Assembly (NCBI RefSeq): GCF_000369065.1
Contig: NZ_KB849799.1
Location: 62,001-126,000 of the forward strand
Direction: 5' to 3'
DNA from: Acinetobacter haemolyticus CIP 64.3 = MTCC 9819
Lineage (GTDB): Bacteria; Pseudomonadota; Gammaproteobacteria; Pseudomonadales; Moraxellaceae
Length of the DNA: 64,000 nt
Each line of letters opens with the position of its first letter. Positions within the stretch are counted from its first letter, which is position 1. A program made the translations under genes and the position numbers. Of this stretch, positions 26,461 to 36,744 are shown piece by piece. The notes below the pieces were generated by a model, which saw only the letters and a program-made list of their open reading frames with translations, had not been told where the DNA came from and made no database searches.

Positions 26461-27606
26461 TCAGTACAAACTATGTGAATTTTCTTCAATGTGTTTGCTG
26501 GTAATTACGCCCCACATTTTGTAATAAGACCAAGAGGTGTAGATCAAAATGAGTGGAACAAAAATACAAGCCGCAACCGTCATCACTCCGAGCGTTTTAT
26601 GGCTAGATACAGCATCCCACATTGTTAAACTAGAGGTTGGATCAATATTGGATGGTAACAGGAATGGGAATAGTGCAAATCCAGCTGTAAGAATCGCACC
26701 AACAATCATTAAGCTTGTGCCTGTAAAGGTAATAGCAGCTTTTTGTTTGCCTGCACTGATCAGTGCAAGTATTGCACCTAAAATGGCTGCAACAGGTGCG
26801 GCTACCGTGATTGGGTAGGTTAAGTAATTATTCATCCAGCCATGGTTTGCATTCGTCACAACTTCTTTTGCAAGAGGGTTGAGTGCGGCATTGGTGTCGA
26901 TAGCAGTGGCATAGCTATAACCTTCAATACCGCCGAAGTATAGCCATGCACCTGCTACAAGGAAGCAGGCAAGAAAAATAGCTGCCATCAGTTGTGTTGC
27001 TTTGGCAGAACGATGAAATAAATCTCCATCTGTACGTAACATCAACCATGAACCACCATGAGCGCAGAGCATGGATAAGCTCACAATACCGCAAACCAAT
27101 GCAAACGGATTTAAGAGAGCGAAGAAGCTACCTGTATATTGGGAACGTAGAGTTTCGTCTAAGCCAAATGGAACACCTAAGAACAAATTACCAAAAGCCA
27201 CACCAAAGACTAGCGCAGGAACAGCACCGCCTATACACAACCCCCAATCCCATGACGTACGCCATTGCATGTTTTCTAATTTAGACCGATAGTCAAAGCC
27301 AACGGGTCGTAAGAATAGTGCAAACAGGACCAGTAGTAGTGCCCAATACATACCCGAAAAGGCAACTGCATACACCATAGGCCATGCTGCAAATAACGCA
27401 CCACCGGCTGTAATAAACCAAACTTGGTTACCATCCCAGTGTGGTGCAATGGTATTGATTGCAGCTCGGCGTTCATTGTCTGTTTTACCGACAAATGGCA
27501 TTAGGGCCATTGCTCCCATGTCGAAGCCATCGGTGAGTGCAAAGCCGATAAGCAATACACCAACCAATACCCACCAAATAATTTTGAGTAATTCATATTC
27601 GATCAT
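26461..27606 (-). CDS. cydB: Cytochrome bd ubiquinol oxidase subunit II
   Basis: A 381-residue multi-helix membrane subunit of the bd oxidase, which reduces oxygen at high affinity. The N terminus [65 protein letters not shown] is nearly invariant in CydB. Length matches E. coli CydB (379). Its first codon overlaps the cydA stop by four bases (ATGA), indicating translational coupling. Confidence 0.97.
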   Translation of the reverse strand: MIEYELLKIIWWVLVGVLLIGFALTDGFDMGAMALMPFVGKTDNERRAAINTIAPHWDGNQVWFITAGGALFAAWPMVYAVAFSGMYWALLLVLFALFLRPVGFDYRSKLENMQWRTSWDWGLCIGGAVPALVFGVAFGNLFLGVPFGLDETLRSQYTGSFFALLNPFALVCGIVSLSMLCAHGGSWLMLRTDGDLFHRSAKATQLMAAIFLACFLVAGAWLYFGGIEGYSYATAIDTNAALNPLAKEVVTNANHGWMNNYLTYPITVAAPVAAILGAILALISAGKQKAAITFTGTSLMIVGAILTAGFALFPFLLPSNIDPTSSLTMWDAVSSHKTLGVMTVAACIFVPLILIYTSWSYYKMWGVITSKHIEENSHSLY

Positions 27607-29180
27607 GGTTGAGCCTCCACTGATTTTGCTTCAAGTTTTTCAAAGTGATACTTACCAGTGTGTAAAGAACTTGGACCTAGACGTGCAAACTTGATCATCA
27701 AATACATTTCGATGATGAGAAGAACTGTATAGAAAGCAGCGAGAGCGATAATCGAACCCCATACATCGCCTGCACTGATACTAGATGCAGATAAGTGTGT
27801 TGGCAAAATTTCACCAATTGACCACGGTTGACGCCCACCTTCAGCAACATACCAACCTGTTTGAGCCGCAATCCATGGGAGTGGGAGAGAGAATAGTGCA
27901 AATTTGAGTAACCATGGTTTATCTTCAGCATTGCGTTTAGCCACTGCCCAAGTTGCCAAGATAAAGAGTAGAAGCATCAAAAAGCCAGAAGCAACCATTG
28001 CACGGAATGAAAAGAACAACGCTGCAACATTTGGAATGGTATCTTTGGTTGCTGCCTGAATGTGAGCTTCAGTTGCATCAACAACATTTGGCGCATATTT
28101 CTTTAATAAAAGGCCATAACCAAGGTCTTTCTGATTTTGCTCAAATGATGCAAGTAACTCTGGTGAGCGATCACCCGCACGTAGTTTTTCTAACTCACTA
28201 TATGCCACCATACCATTACGAATACGTACCTCGTGTTGTTTCATGAGATCGTGAATACCCGTTACTTCTTTGTCAGTGGAGCGCGTTGCAATAATACCCA
28301 TGACATAAGGGATTTTAATGGCGTAGTCAGTCCGCATTTTTTCTTGATTTGGAATACCAAATAAGGTGAATGCAGCAGGTGCTGGTTCTGTATGCCATTC
28401 AGCTTCAATAGCCGCAAGTTTAGTTTTCTGAACATCACCTAATTCATAACCAGATTCATCACCGAGTAAAATGACAGATAAAGTAGATGCTAAACCAAAG
28501 ATAGCTGCAATCGCGAAAGAACGACGTGCAAAAGGTAAATCCTGTTTTTTCAATAAGTAGTAGCTAGAGATCGCTAAAACAAAGATGGCACCTGTCACAT
28601 AACCAGCAGATACAGTATGGACGAATTTAACCTGAGCCACTGGGTTGAAAATCAAGGCTGCAAAGTCTACGAGCTCCATTCGCATGGTTTCATAATTGAA
28701 TGCAGCACCGACTGGGTTTTGCATCCAACCATTTGCAATCAAAATCCATAATGCGGACATATTTGAACCGATTGCGACTAACCAAGTTACTCCTAAATGC
28801 TGAAATTTTGAGAGACGATCCCAGCCAAAAAAGAATAACCCAATAAAGGTAGACTCTAAGAAGAAAGCCATTAAGCCTTCAATTGCAAGCGGTGCTCCGA
28901 AAATATCACCGACATAGTGAGAATAATATGCCCAGTTCGTTCCGAACTGGAATTCCATTGTTAGTCCAGTGGTGACACCTAAAGCAAAGTTAATCCCAAA
29001 AAGTTTTCCCCAAAACTTGGTCATGTCCTTATAAATTTCCTTACCAGAAATCACATAAGTGGTTTCCATAATGGCAAGAATAAAAGCAAGACCTAAAGTT
29101 AAAGGGACAAAAATGAAGTGATACATCGCAGTCATTGCAAACTGGAACCGCGAAAGATCGACCACGCTTTCAGAAATCAT
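27603..29180 (-). CDS. cydA: Cytochrome bd ubiquinol oxidase subunit I
   Basis: A 525-residue membrane subunit carrying the hemes. The heme-ligand His lies in [21 protein letters not shown] (the b595 ligand), and the GRQPW segment ([19 protein letters not shown]) marks the quinol-oxidation and structural region. The length, close to the 522 of E. coli, indicates a long-Q-loop form. The ATG at 29180 has AGGAG eight bases upstream; a TTG one codon earlier is less likely. The stop of the preceding small gene shares its A with this ATG, so the two are tightly coupled. Confidence 0.97.
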   Translation of the reverse strand: MISESVVDLSRFQFAMTAMYHFIFVPLTLGLAFILAIMETTYVISGKEIYKDMTKFWGKLFGINFALGVTTGLTMEFQFGTNWAYYSHYVGDIFGAPLAIEGLMAFFLESTFIGLFFFGWDRLSKFQHLGVTWLVAIGSNMSALWILIANGWMQNPVGAAFNYETMRMELVDFAALIFNPVAQVKFVHTVSAGYVTGAIFVLAISSYYLLKKQDLPFARRSFAIAAIFGLASTLSVILLGDESGYELGDVQKTKLAAIEAEWHTEPAPAAFTLFGIPNQEKMRTDYAIKIPYVMGIIATRSTDKEVTGIHDLMKQHEVRIRNGMVAYSELEKLRAGDRSPELLASFEQNQKDLGYGLLLKKYAPNVVDATEAHIQAATKDTIPNVAALFFSFRAMVASGFLMLLLFILATWAVAKRNAEDKPWLLKFALFSLPLPWIAAQTGWYVAEGGRQPWSIGEILPTHLSASSISAGDVWGSIIALAAFYTVLLIIEMYLMIKFARLGPSSLHTGKYHFEKLEAKSVEAQP

Positions 29181-29386
29181 CAACGTGTCTCCTGAGTGTT
29201 AGATAAGTCACCAGCAATACGCTCGGCAACTTGATTGTTAAAATCTTTTGGAATTGTTGGTGCATCAAACCAGACGTGTTTAATTACCATGAGAAGGATT
29301 ACTTTAATAATAAGGATAATCGTGATTTCTCGAATTAATCGCCGATTTGAGTTTTGAGAACTTGTGTTCATAAAACTGGAGTTCAT
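29180..29386 (-). CDS. cydP: Cytochrome oxidase small subunit CydP-like
   Basis: A 68-residue protein with one membrane helix ([23 protein letters not shown]). It begins the cyd operon, and its last base overlaps the cydA start. Position and features (basic N terminus, single helix, short tail) fit the CydP-type putative bd-oxidase small subunit found upstream of cydA in Acinetobacter and relatives. The start is a little uncertain between Met1 and Met6. The function is a family inference. Confidence 0.75.
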   Translation of the reverse strand: MNSSFMNTSSQNSNRRLIREITIILIIKVILLMVIKHVWFDAPTIPKDFNNQVAERIAGDLSNTQETR

Positions 29387-29893
29387 ATTAAAGTGAAGAT
29401 ATTTGTATTATTTACTAAATATAAATAAAAATAAAATTTAGATGTATTTTGAATATATTTTTTCATAAATTATTATAATAATCAGTGTGATATATTTATT
29501 ATATTCTTTTGTATATTGATTCCTTATTAAAATGGTTGGTTATTTATTTTAAATCCGACTAAAATACTTATAATTAAATATTAAATTCCAACTTAAATTG
29601 TTGGTTATTTATTTTTTATCAAAATAAAAAGTTGATTAAAATGGTGGGTATTAAATAAATTTTAATGTTTACATGAGGTTGTATATCTGTGCCTTAAAAA
29701 TATACAGCGTAAAGATTTAAAATGAATTAAACCAAGTAAAATACTATGTTTTCTGGGGGAGAATAAATGAGGAAATTGCTCTAGCTTTTTTCTATTGATT
29801 TGTTCTGATTTAAAAAAGTGACAAAGAAGATGTTTTTGGATACTTTATTGTTATTTTTTGTAACATTGCACTGCAAAACGTGCTTTTAACACT
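29387..29893. other. 507-base AT-rich upstream region of the cyd operon with direct repeats
   Basis: A very AT-rich region between cydP and the YqiJ-like gene. Three related direct repeats occur at 29526-29550, 29595-29616 and 29635-29656. Copies one and two share exactly TTGGTTATTTATTTT; copies one and three share exactly ATTAAAATGGT. The second copy contains a palindrome CCAAC-TTAAATT-GTTGG (29588-29604). No ORF is credible. These are candidate sites of a regulator of the bd oxidase. The promoter itself was not located. Confidence 0.6.
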
Positions 29894-30505
29894 TTAATCA
29901 GCAGTAAAGAGCTTGTTTGAGGTAGATATTTTTTTTGCAAGGTAGTGTGCATTTGATCTTTGACTTATTAATAGTACTTGAGATTGTAGCTCTAACTCAC
30001 CATATTCTGGCTCAACTTGTACATAATACAGTTGTCCAAATTCATCACGAACACGTGCTTGAGCTGAAAACCCAGGACGAGCATTCCCAGTGGAAATTGT
30101 TGCCAAACGACCCACCAAGTTAGCGTGAGTATGAGTCACTTTAGGTTTAATCACTTGATCTAGACAGTGAATCATAAAGACCGTAAAAAATATGTCGATA
30201 ATTAATGCTGGAATAAATAAATAGTAAGGGGAGATAAAGTAATGTTGAATTGCAAAAAAAGAAAGTTCTAAAAAATAGCCTGCAAAACTAAAATTAATCA
30301 GCAGGAAAACAACGATTAGATATTTCGAAAATTTAACGTCTAAAAGAGGTGAGTTTAAAATCCACTCAGGAGTCAGTTTTTTGACCAGATGACTTGGCCG
30401 TAACCCAATCAGAATACCAATTGTTTCTGCGATGCTGAGCACAATCAAAGCGACTACACTCATGTGAAAAGGCATCAGATAGTAGTTTAGAAAAAACTCA
30501 GTCAT
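29894..30505 (-). CDS. YqiJ-like membrane protein with OB-fold domain (DUF1449)
   Basis: A 203-residue protein: N-terminal membrane helices (about residues 12-35, 62-84, 92-112) and a C-terminal soluble OB-fold-like domain (LVGRLATISTGNARPGFSAQARVRDEFGQLYYVQVEPE). This is the architecture of E. coli YqiJ, which is paired with the flotillin YqiK. No flotillin gene is adjacent here. The family is linked to membrane organisation; the specific role is unknown. An A-rich but no strong ribosome site precedes the ATG. Confidence 0.82.
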   Translation of the reverse strand: MTEFFLNYYLMPFHMSVVALIVLSIAETIGILIGLRPSHLVKKLTPEWILNSPLLDVKFSKYLIVVFLLINFSFAGYFLELSFFAIQHYFISPYYLFIPALIIDIFFTVFMIHCLDQVIKPKVTHTHANLVGRLATISTGNARPGFSAQARVRDEFGQLYYVQVEPEYGELELQSQVLLISQRSNAHYLAKKISTSNKLFTAD

Positions 30506-30526
30506 AGCAGAATACTAATTTAAGAA

Positions 30527-30850
30527 TTAATCAACAATATAAATACCACCATCAGAGTGGACTTCCAAATTAACTTTTTCAAGGAAGTCACCAAGACATG
30601 GTCCAGAAATACATTCACCAGTTTCAACTGAGAACAGTGCACCATGAGTAGAACATTGTATGTATTCACGATCTTGATCTAAGAACTGATTTTCTAAATA
30701 CTCAAGTTCGGTTTGCAAATGTGGGCATACGTTTTGATAAGCGTAAAAACCACCATCCTTTTGAGTAATAAAAATAGTTGTCCCTTTCATTGTGTCAAAC
30801 GCACGCGATTCACGTTCAGGGACTTCTTCAGTCATGCAAATCTTTTCCAT
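30527..30850 (-). CDS. Rieske 2Fe-2S domain protein
   Basis: A 107-residue soluble Rieske protein. Cluster ligands are C42-x-H44 (NVCPHLQ) and C66-x-x-H69 (IQCSTHG). It resembles small ferredoxin-type partners of oxygenases or the NirD/HcaC style. The ATG at 30850 is preferred because further upstream codons run into the neighbouring kinase; AGGAA lies ten bases upstream. Its stop-start proximity to the kinase gene suggests co-transcription, without a functional link visible. Confidence 0.88.
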   Translation of the reverse strand: MEKICMTEEVPERESRAFDTMKGTTIFITQKDGGFYAYQNVCPHLQTELEYLENQFLDQDREYIQCSTHGALFSVETGECISGPCLGDFLEKVNLEVHSDGGIYIVD

Positions 30851-30851
30851 G

Positions 30852-31865
30852 TTAAGCACATTCCTGTTGTGTGGTTTTAAACTGCTCAAAGAGTTTAGCG
30901 TAATGATCGACTGATAAACGTGGACCAAATTGGGCAACAACTTCGCTTGATATCAAAATTGAAAGTTGTGCAGCTGCTTGTAGGCTTAATCCGGCATTAA
31001 TTGCATACAAAAATGCTCCAGAAAAAGCATCACCAGCACCGTTAGCATCTACCGCTTCAACATGTCGGCCCGCAACATGAAATTGTTGAGCTGGATCAAT
31101 GATCATTGCGCCATTTGCACCTTGTGTAATCACAATATGTTGATTTTTGATTTTCAAAACCTCAATAGCATCATTGAGATTATCAGTCTCGCTAAACATC
31201 AACGCTTCTTGTTCATTACAAAACAATAAATCTACGCCATCACCCAATAGTTCTTCAAGCCCAGTGCGTGCATATTGCACCATTGCTGGATCTGAAAGCG
31301 AAAGAGCGATCTTAACACCATGTTCTCTAGCGATTTGGCGTGCTTGTTTCACAGCTTCACGAGCTGATTCACTGGTTGATAGATATCCTTCGATATAAAG
31401 CCATTTCGCTGTTTTTAATGGTTCAAAATCAATTTGTTCATCAGAAAGCTCAGCAGTAATACCAAGATAAGTTTGCATAGTACGTTCTGAATCAGGACTA
31501 ATCAGGACCATGCATGTACCAGTGACACCTTCACTGATTGATTGAGCTGTGGTTTTAATACCAGCGTCATTTAAGCCATTTAAATAAATCGAACCAAGTT
31601 CATCGTTCCCGACACGGCATCCATAAAATGCTGTTCCACCTAATGAACTAAAAGCAACCGTTGTATTTGCTGCTGAACCGCCACTTGCTTGCCCTTTATA
31701 AGTCTGGGTATCTTGTAGTTTTTGATATAACGCAGATTGAGTTTCACCATCAGCCAACTGCATTGTGCCTTTTTGCAAAGCATGTTCTGTTAAAAACTCA
31801 TTTGAGACTTTAAATTCTTGGTCAATGAGCGCATTCCCAATTGCAAAAAGATCAACAGTTGCCAT
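30852..31865 (-). CDS. PfkB-family sugar/nucleoside kinase (adenosine kinase-like)
   Basis: A 337-residue ribokinase/PfkB-fold kinase. It has the GGSAANTTVAFSSLGGTAFYGCRVGND substrate-binding region and the C-terminal signature VEAVDANGAGDAFSGAFLYA, whose Asp is the catalytic base. The overall pattern fits adenosine-kinase-like members often annotated in Acinetobacter. The ATG at 31865 begins MATVDLFAIGNALID; an alternative ATG at 31874 has no better ribosome site. It ends two bases from the Rieske gene start. Confidence 0.87.
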   Translation of the reverse strand: MATVDLFAIGNALIDQEFKVSNEFLTEHALQKGTMQLADGETQSALYQKLQDTQTYKGQASGGSAANTTVAFSSLGGTAFYGCRVGNDELGSIYLNGLNDAGIKTTAQSISEGVTGTCMVLISPDSERTMQTYLGITAELSDEQIDFEPLKTAKWLYIEGYLSTSESAREAVKQARQIAREHGVKIALSLSDPAMVQYARTGLEELLGDGVDLLFCNEQEALMFSETDNLNDAIEVLKIKNQHIVITQGANGAMIIDPAQQFHVAGRHVEAVDANGAGDAFSGAFLYAINAGLSLQAAAQLSILISSEVVAQFGPRLSVDHYAKLFEQFKTTQQECA

Positions 31866-32091
31866 GTTTGTCATCACATTAAAAATCAAAACATAAAGTT
31901 TACACTAATGCTCAGGATTACTGTAGGTTGTTGAGAAAAAATCAAGTTTAGAATGATTTTAGATATTCATCTTGGATATTGCTCAGTCGATGAATTTTTC
32001 TACAAAAATAGACTAATTTACATGGATATCGATTACGATTCTTCGGTAGACTCTCAAGAGTAACTATTTAAATAGATAAATTGGAGATCAT

Positions 32092-35031
32092 ATGACTGTC
32101 GATGTTTCTGAAAGTATTGCTAAAACGACTCATCCAGCGTTTCAGTTATTACGCCAACACCATGTAGAAGCACTCGATATTCACGTTTTAGAATATAAGC
32201 ACAAAGTTACTGGTGCGGTTCATTATCACTTAGCAACCAATCATGACGAAAATGTATTTTTGGTTGCATTTAGAACCCAACCTATGGATTCGAAAGGGAC
32301 TGCGCATATCCTAGAACATACCGCATTATGTGGTTCTGAAAAATTTCCTGTTCGTGACCCTTTCTTTTTAATGATTCGCCGTTCACTCAATACGTTTATG
32401 AATGCTTTCACGGCAGCAGATTGGACCGCTTATCCATTTGCAACACAGAATAAAAAAGATTTTCAAAATTTATTATCTGTTTATTTAGATGCAGCTTTCT
32501 CTGCGAATTTGAATCCTTTGGACTTTGCTCAAGAAGGGATTCGAATTGAACTTGAGAATGATCAAGCCGTTTATAAAGGTGTTGTTTTTAATGAAATGAA
32601 AGGCGCTATGAGTGCCCCTACAGATCAGCTTTATCATCAGCTTGCACATCATTTATTCCCTGAAACCACCTATCACTATAACTCTGGCGGTGATCCTAAA
32701 GACATACCAGATTTGAGCTATGAACAGTTGGTGGATTTTTATAAAACCCATTATCACCCAAGTAATGCCGTATTTATGACTTTTGGCAATCAAAGTGCTT
32801 ATGATCTACAAGAGCAATTTGAAAAGTTGGCGTTACATAAGTTTTCTCAAGGGACTACTTTATATTCAAAACCAGAGAAGCGTTTAGCAGCACCGATTAC
32901 AGTAACAGAATCTTATGCAGTTGATAGTGAAGATTTAAACGATAAGACTTATCACGTATTGTCATGGTTATTGCCAGAAACAAGTGATATTAAGTTACGC
33001 TTAGGCATGCGTTTAGTCGAAGGGATCTTATTAGAAAACTCTGCCTCGCCATTGCGCCATTATTTAGAAACCTGTGGTTACGCTCAATCTACAGGACCAA
33101 TTATGGGTGTTGATGACAGTAACTTTGAAATGACTTTCTACTGCGGCGTGCAAGGTTCAAATGCTGAGCATGCTGAAACATTCAAAAATGGTGTTTTAAA
33201 TATTTTAAAAGAGGTTGCATCAAAACCTGTTGATCAGGATCTCGTGGATGCAATTCTTCATCAAATCGAATTACATCAGCGTGAAATCAATGGTGATGGT
33301 ACACCTTATGGTTTAAGTTTGATTCTGAATGGTTTGAGTAGTGCAATTCACCACAACGATCCAATTCATGTTTGGGATGTAGACTCAGCAATTGAGCAAG
33401 TCAAAGAAGAGCTAAAAGATCCGATGTGGTTGTCTAATCTAATACAGACACACTTGTTGGATAATCCACATCGCGTACAAATGACTTTGGTGCCAGATGC
33501 AACTAAGTCAGCAAAAGAACAACAAGATGAACAAGCGCGTTTGGCTGAAATTACTGCGAACCTAACTGAAGAACAAAGGATCGAGATTCAGCAAAAAACG
33601 GATGCTTTAAAAAAGCGTCAAGATACGCCTGATGACCTTGAGTTATTGCCAAAAGTTGGCTTGGAGGACATTCCTGCTGATCTTCAGATCGTACAAGGTC
33701 AATTGCGTGAGATCATTTGTAATCGTTTAGACACGCCATTGAATCTTTATCATGCGGGAACCAATGGTATTTATTATCAACAAGTTTTGATTCAAATCCC
33801 TGATGAAATTGTTCAATCTCCATACTTCAATTTACTGTCTATCTTGATGGGTGAGGTTGGTGCAGGTGAATACAATTATCTTGAGTTACAACAGATCCAA
33901 ACAGCTGTAAGCGGTGGCTTGGGCATGGGTGCATCTTTACGAAGCAAGGTTGATGATAAGGATCGTATTAGTGCTTGGTTGACGCTTACAACTAAATCAC
34001 TTACACAAAAACTTGATGCAATTCAGTTATTGAAATTGGCTTTTGAAAAGCTTCGCTTTGATGAGAAAGATCGGATTATCGAGTTATTACAGCAACGTAA
34101 AACTCGTTGGCAGTCGCGTTTATCGGGTTCTGGACATAGCTATGCGATGCAAACAGCTTCACGTCAAATGAGTGCATTGGCTCGCCGTGATTATCATAAT
34201 ACTGGTCTAGGTGCTTTAAATTGGCTCAGTGAGCTTGTGAGCAAGATTGACAAAGATGATGAGGCTTATCAGGCACTCATTGTTGAGTTACAGGCAATAC
34301 ACCGTATGTTATTGCAAGCACCGAAACAATTCTTATTGGTTTGTGAAGAACATCAGTCTGATCGGTTAGTTGAAGAAATCCAAAACGTCTGGGATAAGTT
34401 AGAGCTTGATCCTACACCTGCAACACTGACTCAGATCGAACGAGTAGATAGCAATGTTGATGAGGCGTGGTTAATCCAAGCAAATGTACAGTTTTGTGCA
34501 TCTGCCTATCAAGCTGTGGATGTTTCACATCCTGATGCTGCACCATTAATGGTGCTAGCAGCTTATCTACGTAACGGTTTCTTACATAGTGCGATTCGTG
34601 AAAAAGGTGGCGCATATGGTGGTGGAGCAAGCTATGATGGAAATGCGTGTTCATTCCGTTTTTACAGCTATAGAGATCCTCGCTTAGAAGAAACTTTTAA
34701 AGATTTTGAAGCGAGTATTCAATGGTTACTAAACAGCGAACAATATCCGTATCAACTAGAGGAAGCGATTTTAGGTCTTGTTGCAAGCATGGATAAGCCA
34801 GGTTCGCCAGCTGGTGAGGCGATTACTGCTTGTTATGCTTATTTGCATGCACGCACACCAAAATTCCGAAAATTACTACGTGAACGCTTGTTAAATGTAA
34901 CCTTGGCTGATTTGCAACGTGTTGCGAAACAATATTTACTCGAACAGAAACCAGTTAAAGCTGTTGTTGCTCCATTTGCAAAGCGTGAGGCTTTACAACA
35001 ACTTGGTTTTAATATTCAACAGGTTAATTAA
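32092..35031 (+). CDS. M16C-family zinc peptidase (PreP-like)
   Basis: A 979-residue insulinase/pitrilysin superfamily peptidase of the presequence-protease type. The inverted zinc motif H72-x-x-E75-H76 is in HILEHTALCGS, and the downstream third ligand region is GVVFNEMKGAMS. The length and the two-half layout (M16C-associated domain around 480-720) match PreP and Cym1. PreP enzymes degrade peptides. No signal peptide is seen, so it is likely cytoplasmic. A GGAGATC ribosome site precedes the ATG. It is followed after 20 bases by pldA, so they may be co-transcribed. Confidence 0.92.
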   Translation: MTVDVSESIAKTTHPAFQLLRQHHVEALDIHVLEYKHKVTGAVHYHLATNHDENVFLVAFRTQPMDSKGTAHILEHTALCGSEKFPVRDPFFLMIRRSLNTFMNAFTAADWTAYPFATQNKKDFQNLLSVYLDAAFSANLNPLDFAQEGIRIELENDQAVYKGVVFNEMKGAMSAPTDQLYHQLAHHLFPETTYHYNSGGDPKDIPDLSYEQLVDFYKTHYHPSNAVFMTFGNQSAYDLQEQFEKLALHKFSQGTTLYSKPEKRLAAPITVTESYAVDSEDLNDKTYHVLSWLLPETSDIKLRLGMRLVEGILLENSASPLRHYLETCGYAQSTGPIMGVDDSNFEMTFYCGVQGSNAEHAETFKNGVLNILKEVASKPVDQDLVDAILHQIELHQREINGDGTPYGLSLILNGLSSAIHHNDPIHVWDVDSAIEQVKEELKDPMWLSNLIQTHLLDNPHRVQMTLVPDATKSAKEQQDEQARLAEITANLTEEQRIEIQQKTDALKKRQDTPDDLELLPKVGLEDIPADLQIVQGQLREIICNRLDTPLNLYHAGTNGIYYQQVLIQIPDEIVQSPYFNLLSILMGEVGAGEYNYLELQQIQTAVSGGLGMGASLRSKVDDKDRISAWLTLTTKSLTQKLDAIQLLKLAFEKLRFDEKDRIIELLQQRKTRWQSRLSGSGHSYAMQTASRQMSALARRDYHNTGLGALNWLSELVSKIDKDDEAYQALIVELQAIHRMLLQAPKQFLLVCEEHQSDRLVEEIQNVWDKLELDPTPATLTQIERVDSNVDEAWLIQANVQFCASAYQAVDVSHPDAAPLMVLAAYLRNGFLHSAIREKGGAYGGGASYDGNACSFRFYSYRDPRLEETFKDFEASIQWLLNSEQYPYQLEEAILGLVASMDKPGSPAGEAITACYAYLHARTPKFRKLLRERLLNVTLADLQRVAKQYLLEQKPVKAVVAPFAKREALQQLGFNIQQVN

Positions 35032-35051
35032 AAGAAAAGTTGGAGACATCT

Positions 35052-36221
35052 ATGACGTTCAAATCATTTGAACGTAGTCATCTTGGGCTGAGTGTTATTA
35101 CGATACTCAGTTCACTCACTACGTCATTGGCAAATGCACAAGCGACAGCACCTGCAAGCCCAGCCACTGCGGAAGCCTGTGTCGCTTTAGCATCCAATGC
35201 AGACCGTTTAGCATGTTATGACCGTCTTTTTAAAGCACCCACCATTATCGAGTCAGTGGAGCAACCAACACCAGAACCTGTTTTGGCTGCATCTGCGCCT
35301 GTGGTAGAGCGTAAAGAAAGTCCGCAAGCAGAGTCACTAAAAGACAAAGTTGTACAGAAAGTCAGTGATTTTCACATATTAGGACCAGCGCCAAAGTTTG
35401 ATCCAAACGTGTCGTTATTAGACCGCCGCTGGGAGCTTTCAGAAGAAAGTAAATTAGGTGCTTGGAATATCCGTGCCTATCAACCAGTCTATTTGTTACC
35501 TGTATTTTGGACCAGTAATAAAAATGAATTTCCAAGCAGTCCAAATCCTGTAAATACGGTAGATGAGAAGCAAAATCTAACGTCATCTGAAGCCAAGTTT
35601 CAGCTTTCATTAAAGACCAAAGCTTGGGAAAATATCTTTGGGAATAATGGTGATCTATGGTTGGGCTATACGCAATCTTCACGCTGGCAAGTTTATAATT
35701 CAGAAGAATCACGACCATTTCGTGAGACCAATTATGAACCTGAAGCGAGTTTGATGTTTAGGACCAATTATGAAATCTTAGGTTTGAATGCGCGTTTGCT
35801 TGGTGTCACGTTGAACCACCAATCAAATGGTCGTTCAGATCCGTTATCTCGTAGTTGGAACCGTGTGATTTTTAATCTTGGTTTTGAAAAAGATAATTTC
35901 GCACTTATGCTGCGTCCTTGGTATCGGGTAGAAGAAGATGCCAAAGATGATAATAATCCTGATATTAAGGATTATATTGGTCGTGGCGATTTAACCGCAT
36001 TTTACCGTAAGGGTGATAATGAATTTTCTTTAATGTTACGACATTCATTAAAAGGCGGCGATCGCTCGAATGGCGCGGTTCAGTTTGATTGGGCATTTCC
36101 TATTACAGGCAAGTTGCGTGGACACTTCCAATTGTTTGATGGTTATGGTGAAAGTTTGATTGACTATAATCACAAAGCAACTTATGTCGGTTTGGGTGTG
36201 TCGCTGATGAATTGGTATTAA
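35052..36221 (+). CDS. pldA: Outer membrane phospholipase A
   Basis: A 389-residue outer-membrane phospholipase A with an N-terminal signal peptide (residues 1-25). The catalytic His-Ser pair lies in LNHQSNGRSDPLSRSWNR, and the barrel repeats end in YVGLGVSLMNWY with a C-terminal aromatic, as expected for an outer-membrane beta-barrel. It is longer than E. coli PldA (289) because of an inserted region near residues 50-140 containing the low-complexity AASAPVVERKESPQAESLKDKVVQKVSDF; this form is common in Acinetobacter. The ATG at 35052 has GGAG upstream. Confidence 0.9.
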   Translation: MTFKSFERSHLGLSVITILSSLTTSLANAQATAPASPATAEACVALASNADRLACYDRLFKAPTIIESVEQPTPEPVLAASAPVVERKESPQAESLKDKVVQKVSDFHILGPAPKFDPNVSLLDRRWELSEESKLGAWNIRAYQPVYLLPVFWTSNKNEFPSSPNPVNTVDEKQNLTSSEAKFQLSLKTKAWENIFGNNGDLWLGYTQSSRWQVYNSEESRPFRETNYEPEASLMFRTNYEILGLNARLLGVTLNHQSNGRSDPLSRSWNRVIFNLGFEKDNFALMLRPWYRVEEDAKDDNNPDIKDYIGRGDLTAFYRKGDNEFSLMLRHSLKGGDRSNGAVQFDWAFPITGKLRGHFQLFDGYGESLIDYNHKATYVGLGVSLMNWY

Positions 36222-36731
36222 ATGGGCTTAAATATTCCTAAACCTTTGCTGGAGCTAGAGGCAAATTGTGGTGTATTTGCAGTTTGGTTGATTGTAAAAC
36301 AATATGATACCCATATTGATATTGCTGATCTAATTCGTTTGTGTCGCCATGATCAGCAAGAAGGTACATTTACCATTGCCTTAGCTGTAGCATTAAAAAA
36401 AATAGGTTTTAAGGTCTCATTTTATACCGACCCTGATCCAAATATTGATGATAATGAAAGACAAAGTTACCTTGATGCTGAGCGTTTAAACATTCCTGTT
36501 CAAGCTGCTTTGTCTTACTTCGATATTCAGCAAGCCTTTGATCATGGGAAATTTATCATCGTGTTCTATGATACTTTTCAAGGCGTTGGTAATCAGTCCT
36601 TAATTTATTCTATTGATGAACAACAAATTAGTTTCTGTGATCATTTTGATGTAATGACCAAAAACGAATTTGAACAACAACGCCAAGCTGATGGTATTTG
36701 TAGGCAAGTCGTTGTTGTTGAACACGCTTAA
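36222..36731 (+). CDS. Peptidase C39-like domain protein, active site altered
   Basis: A 169-residue protein whose start resembles a papain/C39-like fold: the CGVFAVW motif gives a nucleophile-type Cys16 (LEANCGVFAVW). The expected catalytic His, usually in a Y-H-x-V/W element near residue 124, appears as GNQS (124-126), so peptidase activity is doubtful. The ATG follows the pldA stop with no gap, implying translational coupling. It could modify, bind or inhibit a PldA-related partner; this is only inferred from the coupling. Confidence 0.65.
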   Translation: MGLNIPKPLLELEANCGVFAVWLIVKQYDTHIDIADLIRLCRHDQQEGTFTIALAVALKKIGFKVSFYTDPDPNIDDNERQSYLDAERLNIPVQAALSYFDIQQAFDHGKFIIVFYDTFQGVGNQSLIYSIDEQQISFCDHFDVMTKNEFEQQRQADGICRQVVVVEHA

Positions 36732-36744
36732 ATGACAATCCTCA

